DNA from: Stratiolaelaps scimitus
Taxonomy: Eukaryota; Arthropoda; Arachnida; Mesostigmata; Laelapidae
Length of the DNA stretch: 64,000 nt
Assembly: GCA_019614645.1 (NCBI GenBank)
Contig: JABWDB010000031.1
Span: 1,860,001-1,924,000 of the forward strand
Direction of reading: 5' to 3'
The notes beneath the pieces were generated by a model. That model saw nothing but the letters and a program-made list of their open reading frames with translations, made no database searches and was not told the DNA's origin. Made by a program: the position numbers and the translations under genes. This document shows, piece after piece, positions 11,600-24,353 of this stretch; within the stretch, counting starts at the first letter, position 1; the number at the start of each line of letters is the position of its first letter.

Positions 11600-11795
11600 A
11601 GTTTTTTCGAAGTTATAATAGAAGTGATGTATAAGGGCGGATGTATAAGGCACCAAATATCACCTGATTGGTGACCTCCTATGGCTGGCCAATGTTGTAC
11701 CGCCGGCAATCTTATCATATGTCTTATCTAGTCATGCAAAATACCACGACTCACGATAATAAAGAGGAAATGATTGTTATTATTACTATTATTGT
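11600..11795 (+). mobile_element. Retroelement 3'-end fragment, possibly CR1-like
   Basis: The segment shares its last 70 bp with 15300-15360: gtcatgcaaaatac/gtcatgccaaaaaatac, then a(c/t)cac ga, then AATAAAG and a (TTA)-rich tail. It also shares tggctggccaatgttgt with tgactggccgaagttgt upstream. The AATAAAG plus (TTA)n ending resembles the end of the LINE at 6080-8127. No coding sequence remains. It immediately follows the DMAC2L stop codon and may form that gene's 3' UTR. Confidence 0.55.
11758..11763 (+). promoter_or_regulatory. Candidate poly(A) signal for DMAC2L
   Basis: AATAAA about 220 bp after the DMAC2L stop codon; it lies within retroelement-like sequence. Confidence 0.5.
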
Positions 11796-12105
11796 ATTAA
11801 AACGCAAGCATTCGTGCATTTCATTGTTGACTAATGATTTCGCTTGGCTTACTTCTCCTAGCTTGTGAGGTAGGAATTCGGTGAAAGCAGCTTCGATTAC
11901 ATTGGTAGCCGCTGTGATAATTGGTCACACAGAAGCGTCTACGCGGTTGTCCAACACCTGAGATTGAATATACCTTATCGCGTGAACGGTGTGAATTTGC
12001 ATTTAGGCTTTCAATAGTATTTTTTGCAGTACTCTTCTAAACTACACTTCGAAGTTTCTGTTTCTATTATAGAGATTATATATTGTCAGTTATAGCGGTA
12101 TTGTG

Positions 12106-12302
12106 GAGCCCGGTGGCGTGGTGCATTCGTGTGCGCCTGGCAACCAGATTAGACACGTAGGTAGTAAGGCGCATAGACACTCCCGTTGTCCTCCCCAAAA
12201 AAGAAGCGGTGCACGGGTTCGATTCTCACATTTGCATTTTGGAATCCGTGGACGTTAAATGTTTAAGGCTGAGATTGAGCCTGAAAACATTTAGATATAG
12301 GT
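12106..12302 (+). mobile_element. tRNA-derived SINE, full-length-like copy
   Basis: It starts GAGCCCGGTGGCGTGGTGC (A-box-like TGGCGTGGTGC) and has a B box GGTTCGATTCTC about 100 bp further on, followed by the family body (catttgcattt, gtggacgttaaatgttt, aaggctgaga) and an A-rich end. The same head and body occur at 27356-27529, 36711-36827 and 45135-45290. A 7-bp direct repeat gtattgt flanks it (12098-12104 and 12303-12309) and is a plausible target-site duplication. The distance between boxes is longer than in a tRNA because of an insertion rich in A and C. Confidence 0.8.
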
Positions 12303-12309
12303 GTATTGT

Positions 12310-13243
12310 TAGAACAACAAGGTGCGTGACACGACAAGACGCTACCTGAATCCACGCATGGACGTTGTGTCACGACAAGACAACTTCCATGAAAGCTACA
12401 TATGGAGAATTGGAGTAGATCCAAATTCACAATTCCGTATTCGTCCTCTCATAGAATTGCTGCGTTTTTATCGATGACCCATTGTTCAACCCGAACACTA
12501 AAGCAAGTTCAGGTGGCTTCAGGAACAAGCGTTTGTATCTTGGAAGGAGTCGATGTAGAAATCTGGGCTAATATGTTCGAGAGGATTTTTTTGTCCACTT
12601 CGCACGTAACAAAATCTAAGATAATTGCATAAAAAGTAGTATATATATACTGTCATCGTGGAATTTCTACACTTTTTGTTCTGCTACTTGTCAGTGTCAT
12701 TGCAAGGGTGATTTTATTATCGTAATTAGGTCTATGCATACTTATATAGCCATTCGTTTTTCTGATCATCACTTTCGACAACATGTTATATATATACATT
12801 TATATATATATACATATGATATAAAAATGGTTCTTTAAAGCTGACCCTCAACTGTTAGATAAGCGCACACATTACCTTGCTTTCCTTTCTCTAAATACAG
12901 CCAGCAATATCTAATAGCAATATATAATATTGTTCAGTCAATTTTAGCATAATCATCGTCGTCATCATCATCACAAAATATTTATGAGCAATTTTTTATC
13001 CATAACTCTTTTAGGGTGTCCAGTATAATCGTTACCCACATCCTCATTGCGACTAAACGTATTTATGGAACAGTTGAGTATGTTTGGCATATGGTGTATG
13101 ACCCCACTCTTTGCCAAGCTCGAGAGCTTTGAGCTTAATGTTTAATGAAGGTCTTTAGTTGAAGACTAAACAGAGGGAATACATACCATGAATAATAATA
13201 CTATGATTTACAAGAAAAACAACCGATATTTTGAATATCGGAG

Positions 13244-13279
<36 letters not shown>

Positions 13280-14496
13280 AATGTGCTGTGCATAAACTTA
13301 GGGCACACCTATATTTCAACAAATCGTTACAGGAAGCACACATTTGAGGAATTTATTATGTATCACATTAATGTACGTGTCAAGGAGAACGGACGAACGG
13401 GCATCACCAATGGGGAATGAATTTTGTCCTAAAATAACGATTGTACTTACGATGGAAGCGGATAGCGACATTCGCTATTTTGAGTTACTGCGTAAACGAT
13501 AAAGAAAAAAACCATAAAATATCAATGCAACTCGAGTTCTCGAAAGGGCTCATGGATAAATGACACGTGGTGGCCGCTCGATATTTCCAGCGCGCAAAGC
13601 GTCACGTACGGCTGCTACGACAAACTGGTTAGAGGCCAGCTATATTCATCGATGGATTCAACCTGCATATTTAATCCCTTACGATATTAGTCGTCTTTTC
13701 TTACATTAATAAGGGTAATGGTGGTGTACATTATCCAAACATCGATTTGCTCCAAGAAGCTGTCGACAACGAAAGTAGGAATGAGAACTTAAACGGAGCG
13801 AAGTCCCGTTTAGATGCGCACACAGCGCTGGCTCGATTTATAAATCCGGCCAAAAGAGGAATTTTTCATCTCTGCAGATCTTCATACCGCATCCTCATTA
13901 GTACGAGCAGTTCGTAACGTATGTTCCGAACGCTAAAGCGTTGGAAGAGCTAACCTCGACCTACTACGAGGTGACTTACTTTTGGATGGATTTCGATCAC
14001 GTCTACCCTTTAGTTTACGTTTAAAATCACATTGTGAAAAACGTTTGGTTGGGAAGGCCCGTATTTAATGAGGAGTTCGTTGTCTATTGGAAGAATTACT
14101 CACTTGGGTAAAGGCTGCAATATGACATGATAAACATGATATACTGGACTAATTCAATGATCAATTTATGAAATTCTATGTCCTCGTTGTAAACATTCAA
14201 CCTTCTCGGATGGCGCAAAAACAAGCATCCTTTCCAATTGGGATTGGTGTTCTTGGTTTGACAGCAGCAGTATCATCCAGCCGGTGTGTTCAATTTCTGA
14301 TCTCGTCAAGAAACTACTACCTGAAGACACTTAGAAGCACTTAGTATCAATCAGAGATGAACTTAATGCGAAAAATCCAAACGAATAAGTTGTACTTTAA
14401 ACCTGTAGCCTTCGAAACATTGCGAAGACCAGGGATACAACAATTACACATTTTACAGATATTAGGAAAAAGTTATCGTCCATTACAGAAGAACCA
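12310..14496. other. Gene-free interval
   Basis: AT-rich, with short open frames of no recognisable family and a (TA)n tract at 13247-13275. A stretch at 12836-12865 carries a short minus-strand match to the SINE tail (ttgagggtcagct). Confidence 0.5.
13247..13275. repeat. (TA)n microsatellite
   Basis: About 14 TA units. Confidence 0.95.
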
Positions 14497-14700
14497 CGTG
14501 CAACTGAATTTTTCGTTTTTCTTTAGATATTCAAAGAGGCAACTCAAATTCCATTTTGGGCGCACGCTTGAGTTCTGGCGAAGTGGTACACCGCCTTATT
14601 TTAAATATTCTATTGGGGATATATACAGTTCTTAGATGCATGTCGCGCACGTCTGGCGAATACAATTATCGTCGACATTTATAATTAAATAAATTCTAAT
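14497..14700 (+). repeat. Dispersed repeat family C, copy 2
   Basis: Partner of 9135-9350, same orientation; ends near an AATAAA at about 14687. See copy 1 for shared words. Confidence 0.65.
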
Positions 14701-15109
14701 ATACAAAGTAAACTAAAATAGTAACGGAAAGTATCACTGATGTATAAATTAAAAAATTTCCCAATATACAAAATAGCTTCGAATTACTAAATAGTGCAGC
14801 TCAGTCTCAGCAATACATAGTATCTGACATCCTAGCCAAACTCTGTCGAGAAACTTCCGTCGTATCAATTCGGATAGCTCAATATCACTATGATTTGTCG
14901 GGTTTTAAACAGTGGTTGCATGTAACAGAGGAAAGTAAAAGCAATAAAAAAGTTCCAAAGAACAACGCTCATTTTGTCAAGTTGTCCATCGATCACTCTG
15001 TGATCCCATCTTGTATTTCTACACCCTAGAAGAAGGACCTCTATATGTGTGGAAACAGACACCGAACCTGACTTGCCTGATTAGCCATATTATAAATTTG
15101 AGTCGTGCA

Positions 15110-15360
15110 GTGCAGGATGCTCGACGCCATTAGAGTCATCCTTCGAACCCACCGCGCCACGGGTTCAGTGGGACTATGACATCTCATGCGATTCCCTGAC
15201 TGGCCGAAGTTGTTCGGAACTTCGTCCCACCTCGACGCTTTCCACCCGATCTTCCCCTAACCGGGGATCGGGGACCGATTTTTATACATATATATACCAC
15301 GACTTGTCATGCCAAAAAATACTACGGATTACAATAAAGTGACAGATGATTATAATAACT
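15110..15360 (+). mobile_element. Retroelement 3'-end fragment, related to 11600-11795
   Basis: GC-rich stretch (about 15130-15270) that then ends in gtcatgccaaaaaatac, a lightly diverged block and acaataaagtga, as at 11715-11790. An interrupting (TA)n piece lies at about 15285-15297. The AATAAA at about 15334 points away from CLASRP (plus strand), so it is not that gene's signal. Confidence 0.5.
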
Positions 15361-15377
15361 ATACAAACATTATGTAA

Positions 15378-15383
15378 TTTATT
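15378..15383 (-). promoter_or_regulatory. Candidate poly(A) signal for CLASRP
   Basis: TTTATT on the plus strand, that is AATAAA on the minus strand, about 115 bp downstream of the CLASRP stop codon. Confidence 0.6.
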
Positions 15384-15495
15384 GTAGTGTAACTATGTCG
15401 ATGTTTCTATTCAATGTGAATAAGTGTCTTGCTTACTAGCCCACAATTCTGTGATCACCGCTCTCCACCCACCCCACCCTCCCAAGTTTAATTAG

Positions 15496-18400
15496 CTATC
15501 TATACGAGGTTCTTCGATCATCTCGCCTTCTGGGTGAACGTTCCCGCTCCCAAACTTTCCCAGGATTTCTTTCCCGTGATCGGTCTCGCCGCGAATCTCG
15601 GTACCGCTCATCGCCTCGGCGTTCGTTGCTCCTACGGGACAATAACACAGAGAGCCATACGAAGGAACGATTTCTCATTATCTGGTGGTCACGTCATCGA
15701 TACGTGTGCTATGTCCACACTTAAACCTCGTATTGTGAGCTATCTCACTATTTCAATGTGGGCTCGATCATGGAAGCATCTTGTAGGATTTTTTATCCAA
15801 GATATCTTGTCAGTAATCACCATCACCATTACCTCCACTCATCTAAATACGACGTGATACCTTAAGCTACAGAGCTGGTTCACTCGCCAGGTTGTCTACA
15901 GATGTACATCGTTGTGTTCTAACCCTTAACATTATTGAATCAACGACCCACTGAGGTCAAGGTCCGAGGAAAAACAAACCTTTCCCTGCTCCATCGGGAT
16001 GAGGACGATCCGGCCTCGGTTTCCCTGTGCTGGTATCCTCCTCTATTGTTACCTCGTCCTCTGCCGTCTCTCAGCTGTGACCCCCGCGTTCGTTCCCTGC
16101 TCCGAGATCGTCTTTGTCTACTCCTGCTCCGAGATCGCCTTTGTCGGGTCCGGCTACCTGACCTTGAGAGGCGCTTCCTCGTTCGTTCCCGGCTAAGACT
16201 TCTTGGTTCCCTGCCTCTATCCCTGCCATAGCCGTGCGTGGAGCCACTCCAGTCACGTTCAGCTCGGTCGCGACTTAAGCTTCTGCGTCGAGGCGAAAAG
16301 CCCTCGTCGGATCCGTCCGATCCGAACGGCCGCTCAGTTCGACCTTGTCTAAGTACAAGCAAACACAAGAAATAGCACAGTATATGAAATCGGGACTCAA
16401 TCGACTCCTATTAGAAAAAGGGGAACAAAGATAACTGTGCGGTAGAGAAGTGTCGGCGCGTATTATTTTCACCACCAGAGGCAGATCTACGGGAGGGAAC
16501 CTCCACGGATGTCGTCTTGGTTGCACATGTTCTTATATCGATCGAAACAGTAATTATATTAACGCTCAAAGCACCTTGATGAGGCAGCCGCCGAGCACAA
16601 CTGTTCTTGCCGCTGCAATATACAGTCTGTCAACCGTGCGCCTTACACCGAATTATCCCAAATAATCATTACACTCGCAACAGACGAACGAGCTACGAAT
16701 TTATGTTCATGGCAATATTACACAGTATTCCACGACGATATGAAGCACGCCTCAATACACTTACTTGGCAGCGCGCTCTTTGAGTTCTTCCTGACGCTGT
16801 ATCCATTCCTCTCTTGCTTTCTCTTCCTTTTCCATCCTCGCTAGCTGATCTGTTCGGTGCGTTTTCTTTAGTATGGCCTGCATCTTTTTACGCAGCCTTT
16901 CCTGGCGAGTCAACTTTCCTGGCGGTCTGGCGCCAGCGATCACGCCGGTTCCAACAACCGATTTCTTCTCGATCTCGTCTTTGTCTCTGCGCTCATCACG
17001 ACTCGTATTGTCAAATACGCCCGGTAGAGTATCCGGTATGGCTTGCGCAAGTATCTGGCCCTGGACTGCCGCTGGCATATGCTGCATCAATTGTGTGTCC
17101 ACAGTGACGTCCTGGTTTTTGTTGTCCGACATCTGTGAGTTTCCGTCATCGGGTGAACTGTCCTCCTCTGCTGACCCGTCCGATTTGAGGTCGTGCCGAT
17201 AGTACGATTTACGCGGAGGCGTTGGCAGTTTCGGTTTAGGAGATGCGGAGCGCCTAGAAGCAAAGTCAAGTTGTCAGGTACAAAATTTTACACAGAAACA
17301 TTATCTATGTTAAAAGTGGCTTATTATCATTTTCGAATCAATATATCAATGAGCGCAATTCTTCAATCTCGAACGTTGCTTTAACAATAAATCAATTCAG
17401 TCCGTTGGGCTAGACAACGTTTTTTTTTCATATTCTGATTTCTGGCACGGGTGAAATCGGAAAAAAAGTCGTGTTCATCAACATTCGAGTCAATGAGGAT
17501 GGAGTGCCATTGGAGGCCTTTTTACATGTGACTCCGCGATCTGCTCCTCGACCGTCTCGGACTACTGCTGCTGCTGGAGCTGGATGACGATCGGCCGCGT
17601 CCTTGCTGACCACGCCGCTGCTGTTGATGTTGACGATCATGATGGTGTTTCTGATGTTGTTGCAACGACGAGCCATTTTTTCGTGCTTTTCGGCGTCTTC
17701 GTTCCCTCGATGAGACAGAGTCGTCACTCGAAGATGACGAACTCCTCGACCTCCGAGATGAGCCTCGTTGGCCACCCTTCAATTGTGGATACAATACATG
17801 ATTACCCAATGCCAATCCTTAACTCCTACACTCCGCAGGAGACCACACTAGCTATCAGTGTTTTTTTTTGTTTTTGTATTTATAAGAGCCAGAAATCGAA
17901 CAACATTTCTATTCCATAAGTAGAATATATATATATATATATATATTACTGTACAACACACATATAGGGAACTTCTCAATGTGTCACCGATTTCATTCTC
18001 GTGAATTCACGCTTGAATTTGACATATTCAAAATTATTTCAAAATCGGACATAAGTATATTTAATAAGTATATTTTTTAGACAAATTTCACACCTGATGG
18101 CCTCGACCAGCAGGACTGGAGATCCGTTGTCGTTTACCGGATGCAACTGTTCTACCACGACGAGAGGTAGGTGATGCGGACCTGGAGCGTCGTGCGACAG
18201 CCTCGTCGCCCGAGTCCCCGCCGAACGAGGTGATAAAACACACCTGCCGGGGGACGAACGTCCCAACCATGATAAAACAACAACAACCACAACGGCAACA
18301 ACGACAGCACAAACAACAACAGATTGGCATCATGTTGCCATGCAGCACCCCAAACACGCCCACAAACACGCGAGCGGTTGGATCAGACATTTGGCATTGT

Positions 18401-19553
18401 TATCCAAATGGATTTGTGTGTATATACGTCAGTCCACACAAATAGACAGTACAGCCACACGCGAACATCAGACACCGACAAAAACAAAGAAATCAGAGAG
18501 ACAGTGCGACTCGGTTAACGCCAATCAATTATAACATAAGAGGATATATTTCATTGAGATAAATGATATAGTCGATCTGCGGTATTACTTGGCATGAATG
18601 TGTTCCAGCTGAATAAGCTGGTCTAGACCAGCAACAAAGAACAAACCGATATCTGTACTGTACTGTACTGTATGTACAATAGATTCACGGACGAGTGATT
18701 TCTAAACCCTTTCGTCAATGTCTTCGCGCTGAAATCAACCATGACCACTACCACGGCTACTACATCCAGCTGAGCTAGGCAAATCAGCTTGAGCTTGTTT
18801 CGAAATTCGAGAATAATACGACGAAATAGATATCATTAAAGACTCGATTTAGTCGATCTGACACCTCAGGCACAATGTGAATCAACATTTAGGTTGGCGC
18901 AATTATATAAATCCCAATCAATGAAACACATGGGGGATTACTCATTTAAACGGGAAATTAGCCGCCTAACGAAGTTTCTACAAATTCAGGGTCAGAATTA
19001 GGTAAACTACGTCCTATTAGAGAAACGCTAGGTTGATAGATTTTTTGTCTCTCGTCTCTAATCAGCTGCAAATATATTACTGGTTTCATTTCCAATAGTG
19101 AAATATAACATAAGACCAAATCAGTGGCGGTAGCGAGCTTTCTGACAACAAACAGTGATTACTGGAAAATGAACCGTCGAAGTATACGTGCAAGATCTTG
19201 ACTATTTGCCAATTTTTCACAAGTTGATTGTATATAATGCAGTTGCTCCAGTTGCGGTTACCAATTCTACACAATCCGATACTACACAATTCGCAATCTA
19301 TATCTGCAATTGGCGATACAGCAATTTCATGGTACAAAAACGACGCAGTCACTTGTAGCATATTCCATTTGATGGCGAGGGTTTTGGGCTTAATTATGCT
19401 CTACAAAAAGTTAGCCGCAATAACGAAAATAACGGCAATGCTGTATCAAAAAAGGGGCGTGCATCGCATTCGTAAACAGTAGTACATTATCACAATGAAT
19501 GAATCAGTCTCAATCGCCGCTTCTTTCGTAGTCGACACTCACTGTCCCCACAC

Positions 19554-19593
<40 letters not shown>

Positions 19594-22500
19594 TTCCTTT
19601 TACCCTTTGGTGTACAATATTCCAGCTCTTCAATCAGCAAACATTCCAGAAACAGTTGAATCGGAGCATAGAGAATGCATCCTCAAAATCAAATGATCTC
19701 TGTACAAGTTCAGCGAGTTGCGTTCCATGTATATTTCCCTTTTCGACTTTACCATGGTGTCGCAGCACCTCCCAATTTATCAAACCTATAGTATTCAAGG
19801 TATCTCTAGATGTTCTTGGCATTTCACCATATATTCGACAAACACCGTGCTAAATTGGTAACAGCCTACCTTGCCCCGTCCGTCGGGTGATGGTGACCTG
19901 GAACTGGACTTTTCTGAGCGGAGCAGATCACCAGCCCTCGAGGCAAGCTCTTGCTGGGATTCAGCAGCCGCATACGCAGGCAGAGAGCTAAATGACGTCC
20001 CCAGCAGACCCATAGTCTGTCCCGCATCGCCAGTCCGCAGGGTGTTCAGATCTCGGGCGCGGGCCTGCAACGACACAGTGGAGCCACAACACAACATAAA
20101 ACAATAACAATTCCCCACATATACATGAGCGATATCGACTGCGTCTGGTTGAGTCTCAGCATTGAAATGCTATATGTATATATCTAGCGTTGATAATGCC
20201 ACCTCTTGCAGTGTATGGGCTACGTATTGGAAGCTTATGTTCACGGGCTTGTCTCGTGTTTTTTTTAGCCCGATAGCCTCTTGAATAAGCCTCGTCAACT
20301 GGCTCCGTAGCCTGCCACAACAAACACCCAACCTGTGGCGCCCAATCTGTAGCGGGACGAAGACAGGATACGATAGCGAGAGCACGCAATCGAGCAGTTT
20401 CCCCCGAATTTTCCATCAAGTGGCGACGATTCGCCACGCGCATCAACGCCCCAATATCGCCACGAAACTCGTGGCGCAAGCTGTTAGCTGTCTCACTAAC
20501 GTCCTTCTGCTATTACAGCACCAGCTGCTGATGGCGTCTGGCCAGGGCCAGGCTGCGGTCACGCGCCGCTGAATGTCTGAACGCTATGTGCCAGCAACGA
20601 CACATCCCTTGAGCTCTCATCATATTTCCCTTGGCCATTTTTCCGTCCCCACCTGCTCTCGTGCCCTGCGTCTATCTCTGCGATTCCTTCTGCCAGCTGC
20701 TCGCTCCTCTTCGACTGCTTTCGCCTCTCGAAGCGCCTCGAGCTCGGCCTTGTCACGAACCAGCTGGTCGATAAACTCGGTTCCAGTCATTCCTACGCAA
20801 AACAAAATCGATATCAATATCATCCACAAGGAAATACATCAGGTTAGCTGGTACTGCTATTAGTATGATTATTGTTATTATTATGACTATATCCATAACC
20901 CGTTTCCCGCCTGAGTAGTTCCCTGGTAGATCATTATATAGGAGTAAGCATACTCAATCGTTTCTATTATTATTATTATACACGTATCATAAGGTTACTC
21001 ACTAGTTATCTCCTTGAACAAAAGATGGACAGCAATAACAAATAGGCCTGCTATATACCAACTACTTAGCATGATCTCGAAACCAATCCAAATATAGGAA
21101 GTAACGTAAAATGGTATAAAAGTTAAGTACGCGACCAGCAAACGTGCTCTACAAATCAACGCTGACGTTGGTGCTTCTTGGACGAGCGTCCGATGCAGTG
21201 TCTCTAGCAGTGTCCTTCGCACAACTACACTGAACGAAACCTACCATAGGTTGTAGAGAGAAGATTCATCTCCCGAGCTTGATCCGTTGGGACATGATCG
21301 ACGTCGAAAACGATATCCAAATCGAATTCCTCCTCTGAGTCGACCTGTCCCTCAGCATCGGCTTCGTCTGGGACATCCTTCTCATCTGTTAGCATACCCC
21401 CCCTAAAGCCCGCTTGATCGGCTGAGCCTTCGCCATCATAATTGTACCCAATGGCAGCCTTTTTCTCAGCTAACTTCTTCTTTTCAGCCTCTTGCTCGGC
21501 TCTTTTTATCGAGGAACCTCCAAATCTGTAAGAACGATTGACGAAAATACGAAATCACACATACGGAAATAGTTAACTAGGAGCAATGGGTGTATTCTAC
21601 CGCAGACTCACTCAGTCAATGAGAGATTACCCAACTGAGAATGGGTTTGAATACGAAATGCCTCGGGCCGAGTTCCCCCTCAATGGACCCAAGGACGAGT
21701 TGAATAGAAACATGGTTACAATGTGCTACTATGGCCTTCAAAAGATGTCATATTATAGAATTTCGTACGATATTTCACGGTATAGATTATTTCAATACAA
21801 TTCGGCTGTCAATTCTCTTCCAGCGGAAGCATTCTGTAAAACATTTTTTCTATCTGATTATTCCTCAAAATTTGGGTTGTTATTCTGATTAATCTAGCAG
21901 TCTCTCACTATCATGGCCCACCTCATCACGTACTATTATAAGCTACACTTTGCAAATTGAACAAAAAAATGTACCTATGCATATACTATCTTCCAAATAT
22001 ATCTATGCATTTTGCTCCCACTGGTGGCCTTGCCTAGATATATAAATAGGCATACATGTGAGCATAAATACATATCAGTGCATACAACCACGAGTCCCTC
22101 AGTGTAGCTTACGGTTATTCTCTTTGAATAATATTACCCATTCCTGCGCGCGACCTCGTCATACCTTGATAATTACACTACTAGTACACATAAGAATTAG
22201 CGCGACAGCTACCAACGGCTGTTTCGACTCCGTGTAGCTAAAATCGAATGTGTGTTAAAAATCATGTTTATTGTTGTACACACAAAGTGATAAGTGTTTA
22301 ACAGAGACAAAGATCTAGTCACATAGTCGAACGTAATATATAACAATGTTCTATGCGATGCAGACTCATCGGCCGCCAGATAGCTTTTGTTTCGGCTGCT
22401 ATTATATCCGCATATCGATAGATTCTCACAGGTTCACAATCCGTATCTGTAAATCCGCATTCGTTGTGGCAGGAAAGTATCGCGGCCGTAGGGAGCACCA

Positions 22501-24353
22501 TCAGCACTGCAGCGCTGCGGCTGGCAGTAGTGGTAGCAGTAGCAGTAGTAGTATAGAGAGCATGTGGTATTGGTGACCAATTATTGGCGGCCACGAGGTC
22601 GTGCTATCTCCGCCACCGAGATCGTACCTTTCTTCGAGGTAAATCTGATGCAGAAACTTATGCTCTTTCACTTGGGCAAAGTCGTTCTGCACAAGAATTC
22701 GATAGCGCTCGTAGTTGATTTGCGACTCTTCGGCAGTTGGCGTTGTCGCTTTACCGTCGGATTTTGTCTCCTTGCGCGGTTCCGGAATTACGTCGAGGTG
22801 GGCGCGAACGTCGAAACGATCGATGATTGTGTCCGCTTGGTTTTGCCAATGGACCATCGTCGACGGTGCCTCCGCCTGAGCGGCAAGCGATGGGTCGAGA
22901 TGGATTTTTAGGGAACGCCCATGGATCTGTGAACGATTCGGCGTAAACGCAATGAAGACGATGTTAGTATCAGAGGCAGAAGGAAAAAGCCAACTTTTAG
23001 ATGGAACAGGATGACAACGGCGATAAATGCAATCATTGCAATCAAATGGCGATGGCGCGAATGTATAACTTCTTCCCCTCGTGATTTTAATACACCAGTC
23101 TATTATTCATACTGTTTAATGCCGGTAACAATTATAGATTCCTCTCGGAAACAACTTCAGCGTTTTTTCCCTTGTTAAACATGCAACTTACTATATTAAT
23201 TTAGTCTACAAAATGGGAGTAGCAGCGCTTGGCATCGATCGAGCTAATTTCAGGTAATTTAGTTAAGTAGGCATATAAAACTAACGCTTAAAATTTTCTC
23301 AATTTTCTAACAACACCCGATGTAGAGCCGGCTGCAAATGATAAGCAGTCGCTGAGTAAACTGAGAACCACAAGAAAATAGGTGCCCAATTCCGTTTCGG
23401 AATTAAGACGTCGACGCGTGCATTCAGTAAATACAAACGGCGAACTAAACATAGCGCGTATCGTACCAGCAATCCAATGTTTACAGACTCCAGGGTATTG
23501 GAGCGGCCAGCATACGCTCATTGAAAGTTATCGCCCGAAGGAACAACATCCAAAGGCAACACCGTGAAAACAGACCGACTGTTTCCACACCCGAAGATAA
23601 AAACAGAAAAAATACACCCATTCAATTTAAACGTGCGCGTTTCAATAAAGTAATTCCATATACACGATATTCTGCTGCTAAAATCTTTTAACCAAACTAG
23701 AACTTCTTATAATGCTATTAGCGCAGCTATTTCAATTCGGTTGACAGGGCCATTCGTCGGAAATATTTGACAAGCGTTATTTGACAGCATAAATTGTTGC
23801 CGCCTAATTTCAATAGATACCTCATTAGAAACTAAGTTAACCTAAGAATGCGTGGCACTCGCGCGATTTCATACTGTTCCATGGTCGGTATTATTTCTAG
23901 TACTAGCTAGGTGTAGATATGTGGCAAGGATTATGGCTCAGGAAGTGACGTAGGTAAGAAAAGCAATATTATATAATCATCGAACAAATTTCTCAGTGAG
24001 CGTTGTTGTGAGTTTAAGAACTGCGCCCTGAGTACACCTGTTCCGCTGATATTTCCCTCACTGATAAGATCGAAGACACGCACAACAGTGGTGAGCTGTG
24101 TTGTTCACAGAAATGTCGTTAGCCCCTCGACGTCGAATGACAAGCATTTGCGCGAATGTGTATCCTCTGTATTCCGATGGACAGTTAACATTATTTCCCG
24201 TACCTGCATAAACTGAGCGGGGTCCGTCTTGATTCGGTCGTAGTATTCTCTGCGGCGTTCGGCCCGCTTCTTGTAATCAACCATCATTCCCTTGAGTCGA
24301 CGCTCCTGCTTGCGGGCCTCAGTCCACACCCGGCAGCCCCCGGAGCCACTCAT
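15496..24353 (-). CDS. CLASRP: CLASRP: CLK4-associating SR-rich splicing regulator
   Basis: Ten minus-strand exons join with matching phases: 24353-24204, 22926-22628, 21525-21245, 20792-20653, 20064-19870, 18243-18094, 17776-17526, 17253-16765, 16348-15980, 15631-15496 (2460 nt, 819 residues; human CLASRP about 674). Residues 1-50 match the family start (WTEARKQERRLKGMMVDYKK, ERRREYYDRIKTDPAQF). Exon 2 carries the DRY_EERY-type domain (IIDRFDVRAHLD, NYERYRILVQNDF, HQIYLEER). Exon 3 gives AEKKAAIGYNY and an acidic tract; exon 4 DKAELEALREAKAVEEERA and arginine-rich sequence; exon 6 CFITSFGGDSGDEA. Exons 6-10 form a long RS domain interrupted by a basic coiled stretch (KLTRQERLRKKMQAI). In animals it is a nuclear alternative-splicing regulator binding CLK4. 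Least certain are exon 5, which has little family similarity, and a possible extra exon at 20156-20590. DTD1 is divergent, 1.3 kb away. Confidence 0.92.
17925..17946. repeat. (TA)n microsatellite in CLASRP intron
   Basis: About 11 TA units between exons 7 and 6. Confidence 0.92.
19557..19588. repeat. (TA)n microsatellite in CLASRP intron
   Basis: About 16 TA units between exons 6 and 5. Confidence 0.95.

Noticed and set aside
21586..21888. 100-codon plus-strand ORF inside CLASRP intron 2
   Set aside because: No recognised domain and no splice or promoter support; likely chance.
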